DNA from: Combretum micranthum
Taxonomy: Eukaryota > Streptophyta > Magnoliopsida > Myrtales > Combretaceae
DNA length: 64,000 nt
Direction of reading: 5' to 3'
Assembly (NCBI GenBank): GCA_024138025.1
Contig: JAMXBD010000811.1
Span: 124,001-188,000, forward strand
Position 1 is the stretch's first letter. Every line of letters begins with the position of its first letter. Below the pieces are notes generated by a model, which worked only from the letters and a program-made list of their open reading frames with translations, made no database searches and was not told the origin of the DNA. The position numbers and the translations under genes were made by a program. This document shows, piece by piece, positions 57,701 through 64,000 of this stretch.

Positions 57701-59108
57701 TGAGGATATAGTAGTTTATAGACTAACGTATTCCCACTACGTGATGATTTGCTATAAATGGAAGCCAGAGGCATCGAACAAGTCATTTTACAGCGACATC
57801 ATCAACCAGGCTGAGAAATCTGCAAATGCTCAAGCTCAACACCAGCTTAATTTCAATCCTCCAATGATGCTGCATTATCCCTGGAATATCCAAAACAGGT
57901 ATGTGTTCATAGTATCATATATGCATCTATTGTTCTTCCTTTTTTATAGTTTAAATTTGACCACAAAAGTAAAATAATTCTTTTTATGGAAAATGTTCGA
58001 ATTTCAATATCATGGAAGTACTGTTAACATTTACGAAAAGTTCTTTCAGACACTTAATTGATCAATTTAAAAGTTGAGTTACCAAATTGCATATTTTTAC
58101 CAAAGTTCAGGTATTATTCACTATATTAATCCTTTTCTTTTCCTAATTATTGTAACATATTATCATATTGCAAACATTGATTTTTATCTGCAATTAATAC
58201 AATTTTAATGACTATGAAGTTGCTGTTAACATTATTCTACAGTTCTGGTGCTTCTACTGGAGTACCAACGGATTTTCACAATTCAAATAATCATGTATCA
58301 TCTGTCAACGATGTACTATTCGATTGGTCTGATAATAACCAATACAACGTTGACATTCCCAATTTTCCATTGATGACTCCACCTCAACATGCTTTAATTC
58401 CATCTACCAGCCAAAATTCATTCAACAACTTTGGTAACATATTATCAAAGTTCAGGTATCATTCATCATATTAACCCTTTTTTTTCCTAATTATTGCAAC
58501 ATATATATTATCATATTCTAAACACTGATTTTTTTTATCCACAATTAATGCAATTTTAATTAATATGAAGTTGCAATTAACATTATTCTAAAGTTCTAGT
58601 GCTTCTACTGGAGTATCAATGGATTTTCATAATCAAAATAATCTTGTATCATCTATCAACGATGGACTGTTCGACGAATCTAATAATAACAAATACAACA
58701 TTGACATTCCCAATTTTCCTTTGATGACTCCACCTCAACATGCTTTGATTCCATCTACTAGCCAAAATTCATTCAACAACTTTGGCAATATCTCGCAGGT
58801 ATAAGTTTAATGGAATTATTGCATTCCCTAATCCTAACTATATGTAACTATAATATTATCTCTTAATAAATTCTTGATTTGCACCTTTTCACTTAAGTAT
58901 TCTAGAAGTATGAAAAGAAAAATTCTACTATGAATTGAATCTATAAGCATCCAATCTATACGTGTATGAACACTTGTTATGTATTATGTAATTTGTGACG
59001 AAATCAATCCTGATATTTTTTTTTTTTTTAATTTTTCCTTTTGAAAAATATTGCTAATAGCTAATTAGACTCTTTTGATATTGCTTATGTTGCTAGGCGG
59101 AGACATAA
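48610..59108 (+). CDS. MIKC*-type MADS-box gene, interrupted in an intron and possibly decayed
   Basis: Proposed exons are 48610-48788, 48898-48951, 49064-49079, 49191-49264, a stretch ending 55714, 56318-56418, 57722-57898, 58243-58455, 58594-58798 and 59097-59108. The MADS domain (residues ~4-58) keeps [15 protein letters not shown] and [18 protein letters not shown] and the following [18 protein letters not shown] resemble the MIKC* group (AGL66/AGL104, AGL30/65), transcription factors of the male gametophyte. A later exon has YEPD and a leucine-rich helix typical of that group. Atypical: Gly after RRN is Ser, LC is CC, and the KR before IE is missing. Exon phases fit at the ends but not at the middle junctions, and one exon has an apparent frameshift. 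It could be a pseudogene. Confidence 0.55.
49846..50270 (+). repeat. 5' LTR of the intronic gypsy element
   Basis: TGATGTAGACGGG...CTGTGTCA. It contains two tandem 96-bp units of tttattttaccgtttc/gacgtttctatttt sequence (about 49938-50129) and a TATA box at 50137-50143. A Phe/Tyr-rich ORF (49914-50141) is only the repeat read through. Confidence 0.9.
50273..50284 (+). other. Primer binding site (initiator tRNA-Met)
   Basis: tgatatcagagc, matching the usual tggtatcagagc with one change, two bases inside the 5' LTR. The gag ATG follows at 50289. Confidence 0.8.
50289..51623 (+). pseudogene. gag: gag of the intronic gypsy element
   Basis: One frame from ATG 50289 reads [20 protein letters not shown] and continues through an [14 protein letters not shown] segment, then [35 protein letters not shown] and [10 protein letters not shown], the core of plant gypsy gag, to a zinc knuckle near 51470. 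At least eight stops interrupt it (for example 50349 TAG, 50607 TGA, 50802 TAG), most explained by C-to-T or G-to-A changes at CAG, CGA or TGG codons. The zinc knuckle reads [14 protein letters not shown], with the first Cys changed to Tyr, again a transition. The C-terminus is Glu/Asp-rich. No product expected. Confidence 0.85.
51624..52470 (+). pseudogene. pol: Protease and start of reverse transcriptase, intronic gypsy element
   Basis: The same frame as gag continues after two stops into [20 protein letters not shown], the aspartic protease with active site DSG, and [21 protein letters not shown] frameshift near 52012 leads to [19 protein letters not shown] and then [20 protein letters not shown] and [19 protein letters not shown], the beginning of reverse transcriptase. 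Another one-base loss near 52455 ends this frame within the KKDG(S)WRMCVD motif. Confidence 0.85.
52461..52994 (+). pseudogene. pol: Reverse transcriptase of the intronic gypsy element
   Basis: [52 protein letters not shown] and the catalytic [11 protein letters not shown] are all present in one frame. A TAG (probably from TGG) at 52968-52970 follows VQAIRE, and the frame then continues into the connection region. Confidence 0.9.
52995..53769 (+). pseudogene. pol: RT thumb and RNase H of the intronic gypsy element
   Basis: [20 protein letters not shown] leads into RNase [17 protein letters not shown] (first Asp), [20 protein letters not shown], then, after a one-base T insertion near 53315, [19 protein letters not shown] and [13 protein letters not shown]. 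It closes with [14 protein letters not shown] small duplicated gataaaactctag at 53766-53793 disrupts the frame just after HGGG. Confidence 0.85.
53790..54881 (+). pseudogene. pol: Integrase of the intronic gypsy element
   Basis: A zinc-binding half ([12 protein letters not shown]) precedes the D,D,E core: [33 protein letters not shown] and [15 protein letters not shown], all three acidic residues present. A stop (CAA to TAA) lies before LRRDVSTF, and a frameshift near 54450 moves the C-terminal part to another frame: [39 protein letters not shown]. The final residues, [16 protein letters not shown], are partly encoded by the 3' LTR. No chromodomain is seen. Confidence 0.85.
54854..55278 (+). 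repeat. 3' LTR of the intronic gypsy element
   Basis: TGATGTAGACGGG...CTGCGTCA, with the same 96-bp duplication (about 54946-55137) and TATA box (55145-55151). The pol frame enters it for 27 nt before stopping at 54881. Confidence 0.9.
55500..57721 (+). other. MADS gene middle exons and introns
   Basis: Coding-like stretches: [20 protein letters not shown] ending at donor taag/gtaaca (55714), and 56318-56418 with DYEPDEKK in one frame and [20 protein letters not shown] in the next. A 7-A run (56335-56341) lies at the switch. 55501-55559 is open and flanked by ctatag and gtaagt, but its composition is poor. 56651-56684 (DQFLEAS) may be part of another exon. The rest is A+T-rich intron with a C/CCA tract at 56684-56717 and a TA-rich stretch at 56746-56786. 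Confidence 0.4.
56684..56717. repeat. C7-(ACC)n-C11 simple repeat in a MADS intron
   Basis: Seven C, about six ACC units, then eleven C. It is strikingly C-rich against the A+T background and may form G-quadruplex or i-motif structures. Polymerase slippage is likely. Confidence 0.9.
57722..57898 (+). other. MADS gene exon, Gln/Asn-rich C-terminal region
   Basis: After acceptor gtttatag it reads [20 protein letters not shown], then [20 protein letters not shown] and [15 protein letters not shown], ending at donor cag/gtatgt in phase 2, which fits exon 58243 exactly. Confidence 0.5.
58092..58798 (+). repeat. Tandem duplication of a MADS gene exon with its upstream intron
   Basis: Two ~350-bp units. 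Exon A is 58243-58455 ([17 protein letters not shown]...[12 protein letters not shown]) and exon B 58594-58798 ([17 protein letters not shown]...[12 protein letters not shown]). Exon starts are 351 bp apart, and the intron before each is also duplicated (caaagttcaggta, cctaattattg, atgaagttg). The junction replaced exon A's own donor: it now ends in intron-derived caaagttcag/gtatc, while exon B ends atctcgcag/gtataa. Both exons begin in phase 2 and stay open when joined, so the duplication keeps the reading frame. The acceptor of B changed from ctacag to ctaaag. Confidence 0.75.
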
Positions 59109-60506
59109 ATTGGCTCCTCCAGCATTTCTGGAAATCTGCATGATCTTCCCTGTGTTTGGATGGTGACGCCTTTTTGGATTACTTCATGAACATGGATGAT
59201 TTCAATTCAAAATTTCAGTAGTTCCTTTCAAATGTTGTTTGGAGTGTTTGAACTTTTCAACAAACTTATTTTTCCTTTGGCTTGATGTTTTTAATAAGCT
59301 ATTGTGGGGTTTAAACTGTTGAATGTCTATGCATCTTTAGTTTCTTTATGGACCAGGTTCCTTATTTTGCTCCTCTTCTATCAAAATTGATGAGAAGATA
59401 ACTAAATGCACTGCGATATACTTCCTATATTCCATGAGAAAATGGCTATTTCATTTTCCTATATTGATCCGAAGTTGTTCTCACATCAACAATGATGGAA
59501 AAAGGTAAAGGAAAAATTATATATAGCTCCTCAAGTTTTGACATTGATTGTTGTAATAAAACCTTAGATCTTACAAAACTTACCCTTAAACTCTCATAAA
59601 TTGATAAAAATTAAGGATATTTGCTTTTCTTTTCTTTTTTTTAATTCTTTTTTCTGTGTATTAAATAATGCATGAATTGAAAGTTCTGAAGATATAAAAC
59701 TACACTTTAGTTTGAATAAAATATTCTTTGATAAAATCAACAAGGTATTCCTTAACTTTAAATGGTTATCTATAATTGTTGGAAGTTATTTATTAATTCA
59801 TCATAAGGTTGGGTTGTAGGAAGTGGGTGATACATTTTTGTATTTCTATAAGAAGCTCTAACGGAACCCATGATTCCCAATAGTGTGTCATCAGCATATC
59901 GTGCGCAACAAATCCTTATTAAGTAATGGGTTTTTAGGGGGCCAGCTTATGGGCTAAGGCTCTCTTTGACCTGATAACTAGTATCGCCTCCCTACCTGGC
60001 TTTATCAGCAGGCCCTTTTTTTGTTGTACTTAATAAGTGCTCTCATGGTCCTAATGTAAATCTTTGTTTTATATGTATAAGTAGATCAACCTTCTATTTA
60101 CTCCATGATTTAAGATCACAAAATAAATAGTTTCCACGCCATGGAAGTAGCCTTTCATGTCTAATATGAAATTTATGCCATAACCCTTCAACCATGTCAA
60201 GCAAAAGCCCAATTCTTATCCAAGTTGTTAGGCTGATGGACTAGAAATCCAAACTATTTAAATTAGATAACCCCATTCAAAAGGGCTTGTATTACCCATT
60301 CCACTTGTGTTCTAATCCATAATTGAATCCTGTCTTTAGAGTAGCATCATAATATAACCTCCCCTTGTCTACATTTGGAGCTACTAAACATAACGGGAAA
60401 TCCAAATCATGAGTTTTCATAAGATATGAAGTTTTAGGTAGCTCTTAGGATTTAAAGAACAAACCTCAAATGAGGTTGACATGGCATGCCTTCCTATAAG
60501 TATTAG
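59109..60506. other. MADS gene 3' flank; no other gene recognised
   Basis: Just after the proposed stop at 59108, another frame reads DAFLDYFMNMDDFNSKFQ and TAG (59165-59221), which looks coding. A different last splice site or a frame loss may therefore have shortened the protein. The rest is A+T-rich. The stretch at ~59870-60010 (ccagcttatgggctaaggctc...) is more G+C-rich but unclassified. Confidence 0.4.
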
Positions 60507-60810
60507 TAGGTGTAAGGCTATAAGCAAGTCGACATAAGTTCAGCTTGGAAATAACTCAAATTTGGCTTAATTGCAGCTAAGCCAAGTTTGATTTCAAGTT
60601 CAAGTTACTCAAGTAACTATCGAGTTCGAGTTTGAGATCAAGTTTTAAAATATTCGATTCAAGCAACCAACCAGCTTATTTGATCTTGTTGTATTTTTTA
60701 TTGAAAAATTATAAACTTTGTATTTTTTTCCATTTTTAAAGCCTATTTTTCGTATTATTTTCTCCTTTTCACATCCAATGGTCAACATTTATTATCTTTA
60801 AGACCAAGTT
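60507..60810. mobile_element. Truncated inverted copy of the 47.5-kb MITE-like element
   Basis: The reverse complement of 47508-48040 aligns from its tagggttgtaa end through the ttgaaaaattataaa and cacat..aatggtcaacat phrases. It stops exactly at 60811, where an LTR begins. The missing half is not in the window. Confidence 0.5.
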
Positions 60811-63800
60811 TGTCACGCCCCAAGGGATACCTTAGTTGTATCATCTTATTATGTAACTATTTGATGTCTTGAAAACTTCTCAACTTATGGCTTTGGTCAT
60901 TAAAGACATACACTAGTAAGTGACTCAATTAAGCTATACCAAGGAGTATGATTACGACATGATCTTTTAGGTTGTTTTGATAAGAAACGATGCATACATA
61001 TAAGATACATTATTCACAACTACATATCAAAGATTACGATACCTTAGTCATTAATATTACAGACCATAAGATAAAACATAAAGAAAAACATAAACTAAGC
61101 TATCAACTACTATTAAAATTCTAGCCTTCATTCTTTTCCTGTATCTTGCTAGTTTTTGGAATCCATACCATTGCATAGCATCGTGAGGACACTAGCCATG
61201 GTCGGATCAAGACCTAGGAAAATCTATAGGAGTGTAAGCAAAACCACAGCTTAGTGAGATAACTAAATCATAACATACATTAGACAAACCTCAAACAAGT
61301 TATTTAACAATCATATGCAATGCATCACTCAATTATATAAACAATTACAAGCTTGGATAACCCAGAATCTAATCAGGAGGAAGATTTATACCCTCTCATT
61401 GGAGTTGAAGGAACCTATCCTTAATGATCAACTACGCCTAGGAGAGACTAAGAATCACAGATAAAAGGTACCATTGTGATATCAAATTATTTCGTTTTTA
61501 ACCTTGAAACTTAGGAACACATTTAAGTATTAATAATTTCATGTCGATACCATGGGCGACTTCCTTCGTTGTCTACTTAGTTCTCGTAGAACCAATGAAA
61601 CAATGGTAATCTTGTATAGAAGTAGGAATATTTCATCTAGAAAAACCAAGTATATACTAGAATACTGAAGTATTAAAGCATGCTATCACTTTATAACACA
61701 AATTATGTAGTTCGTGCAATGCATGATGTTTTCATTTGGAGGTCTTGAATTATTAGGTTAATTTTGTATATGACCAAACAATTTTGCAAACAATTCATAA
61801 CATGTTTTTAATCAGTAGTTATCATACAAGTAGTTATCACTTTTACTATCATACTGTTGATAGTAAATCATACACCATTCAACACACATGTCCCAAACTT
61901 ACAATGCACATCCTTTTTTCACATTTGTAGACATTATCAACTGCTGTTATATTACAAACACAATCAGTATGATAGACCAGAGTTACATGCCTATTCATTT
62001 TCGCTTGCTAATCGTAGTGATATGCAGGAAAATCCAACAATTGATCGGTTTCTCCTAAAAAAAATGAAATAATAGATAGTTATTATTATACTGTTATTCA
62101 TGTAATGGTTCTGGTTGTGCTTTTTTGTATCCTAGTTCAAATCCTTTCAATCCTTAATCTACTGTATGTGATTAATTAGAAGTTTTAGACTCTACAAAGG
62201 TCATTTTGATTATCTTGATTCTAATTTATTTTTATCTATATATTTGAGGGGATTACATTATTTCTATTTAAAATTTATCTATATTTTATATTCTTTAATG
62301 CCTATTTGTAGGGTTATTTCAAATATTAATTTACTTGTTTGTCAATCTTATCTATATCCTATCATTTATAGTGTCATATACTATAATCTGATCTCTTATT
62401 TTCTTTCTAGAAATATTTTTATGGCTAATATACTTGGAGTTTCTTCTCTAAGATTGATCTAGTTAATTTATTTCTCATTTTCCTTTCCTTTTATATTTCT
62501 TACATGTTTATAGAACTAGTATATATCTAATGAATTATTTTCCTTAGTCCACATAGAGGGTCGTGACATACAGCGTTCAAAGTTTAGAGTTATATTAGCT
62601 AAGTTTTTATTCTTAGATCATGGCATGCATCTATTTTAATAAATATAAGTTAGGTTTTGTTATTATATATGCATGGTATGATTCATTCCTCACATGGACC
62701 GAAATTATTTAATAAGTCCATAGGTTGACTAGAGGAACATTGTAATTTTCATGAATTATGTCACATGTTTCCAATCTTTTGTAATATTCAAGTTTAGTAC
62801 TAGATAATTAGTGATATGTTAAAGCATAGGCATATCATTGATAATTTTTCATATTCTCATCTAATGAATGAAAAGCCTTTATGAAATAGACTAGGAAATA
62901 CCTTGTTTATGAGTTCTTAGCAAAATTTCCTTAAAGACTAAGGCTGAATCAACTAGTATGATCTATGATCAAGGCATTAAGATTAGTTTCTAATGAAATA
63001 CTTATTCAAAATTGATATAGACATAGAGTTAAATAGAGATTACCTTAACTTTGGAAGGTTTTAAGTTGATGGCTTTCCACTATCTAAATGGTCGAATACC
63101 TTAATGCCTATAAGAGGTCAAAGTAAGTTTGATTTCTTTGATAAACTAAATTTATTTAGGCATATTATTACCTTTTTGGTGTGGTCTTTCTTGATAAATC
63201 CCCTTTGAAAGTCTTGATAGAGTTTCTAGTAAAAGTTTTTGTTTGGCTTTATGTATGTGGAAGTGGATGTTTTGATCTTGATATTGCCTTTAAAAAGACA
63301 TATGGGGATCACTGTTTTTGGATGGTTTGTTGCCTTCCTAAACAAAGCCAAAGTTTTCTACCTTCTTAGAATGTTTGAATATTTATAGATGTTGAATTAT
63401 AGGATGGCTTTTTGCATGGCATAAGGGGGTACTTTTTGTTTGATTTGTTTTGTTGTCTTCATTGATATTAATGTAATATTATGAAGAAAAAGTTAAGAAA
63501 AATAAATGATTCAATGGACATATGGTGACTCATGGTTCCTATAGATGTCCCAGGTTTGATTTTTTTCTTGGTTCAATGCATGGAATTTATGGCCATTACT
63601 TAAAGATTCTAGAGCGCTCTTGTCTAATTAATGTTGATATTAGTATTAATTTTCTTAGTACTTCTACAAGGAAAAAAATGGATTTCCACATGAGCTATGT
63701 TCCTTAATTTGTTTTCTCCTTGGTTTAGATTTAGTTAGGAAAACTTTCACTTGATTGGACGATTATTTAACTTAGTTTATGCAAGTGGAATTGTATTTAC

Positions 63801-64000
63801 ACGATTGGTTCAAGTTCTTAGGACCAGAATGTGTTGAGTCATCAGACATGACCTAAGGCTCGACTCATGCTTACTTAAAGTGACTTATAAATGATAAGAG
63901 TAATGTGATGAAATTTTCTGTTTGTCTCAATACTCGCAGTAAAGCTTAGATGTTTTTGTTTGGAAAGAACTTCTTTGATTTTGTCTTATATCCATTACTT
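60811..64000 (-). mobile_element. LTR retroelement sequence, start only
   Basis: It begins TGTCACGCCCC at 60811, the reverse complement of the GGGGCGTGACA ending of family A LTRs. It continues with sequence loosely matching that family's 3' part reversed (cttagtgagataac, tttataccctctcattgg). It interrupts the MITE copy, and the other end is beyond the window. Beyond ~61800 the match is lost; small ORFs (61857-62072, 62244-62462, 63181-63369, 63522-63707) have no recognised domain. Strand is inferred from family A. Confidence 0.45.

Noticed and set aside
61857..62072. 71-codon ORF ending NPTIDRFLLKKMK
   Set aside because: Starts with TTG, no recognisable domain, within LTR-like flank; not enough support to call a gene.

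Overview
This is a gene-poor, A+T-rich, transposon-dense stretch of a plant nuclear genome, probably a dicot. The evidence is plant-only element types: an Athila-type Ty3/gypsy element primed by tRNA-Asp, a Cassandra-like TRIM with 5S-rRNA-like LTRs, PIF/Harbinger remnants with a Myb/SANT-like partner ORF, and a MADS-box gene of MIKC* type. I cannot name the species. No bacterial-style operon, CRISPR array or functional tRNA/rRNA gene was seen.

Layout. 1-1.2 kb: the 5' end (minus strand) of a second Athila-like element. 1.2-1.9 kb: a ~0.3-kb tandem repeat. 3.7-6.9 kb: a ~3.2-kb inverted duplication of a decayed PIF/Harbinger element. 6.9-29.2 kb: a nested stack flanked by the 5-bp duplication ATCAC. 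It consists of two long LTRs of one family (A) lying head-to-tail with their internal region missing. A 12.6-kb Athila-type element (minus strand, target duplication GAATA) sits in the first LTR, and a solo LTR of family B sits in the second. 29.2-37.5 kb: further LTR pieces (B-like, A reversed, a B-like 3' half reversed) and a solo B LTR (target duplication CTTAG). 39.5 kb: another Myb/SANT-like fragment. 40.5-41.3 kb: the Cassandra-like TRIM (target duplication TTAAC). 43.3-47.2 kb: a 3.9-kb solo LTR (family C, minus strand, target duplication TTAAT). 47.5-48.4 kb: a MITE-like element and a tRNA-derived SINE. 48.6-59.1 kb: the MADS gene, with a 5.4-kb Ty3/gypsy element in one intron and a tandemly duplicated exon. 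60.5-64 kb: an inverted MITE copy cut by another LTR that runs out of the window.

How the parts relate. The only plausible host gene is the MADS-box gene, and its MADS domain and one exon look degraded. The rest is layers of retroelements whose insertion order can be read from target duplications. The observation I rate highest is that the long non-coding LTRs of families B and C keep splice sites at matching positions, and their last exon encodes a short acidic peptide. Between the two B copies this exon differs by synonymous third-base changes and one in-frame 3-nt indel, which suggests a spliced small protein encoded inside the LTR. Unrelated LTRs (Athila and B) also share degenerate GCCGGC-rich arrays. 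All similarities and boundaries were read by eye; no database search was possible.
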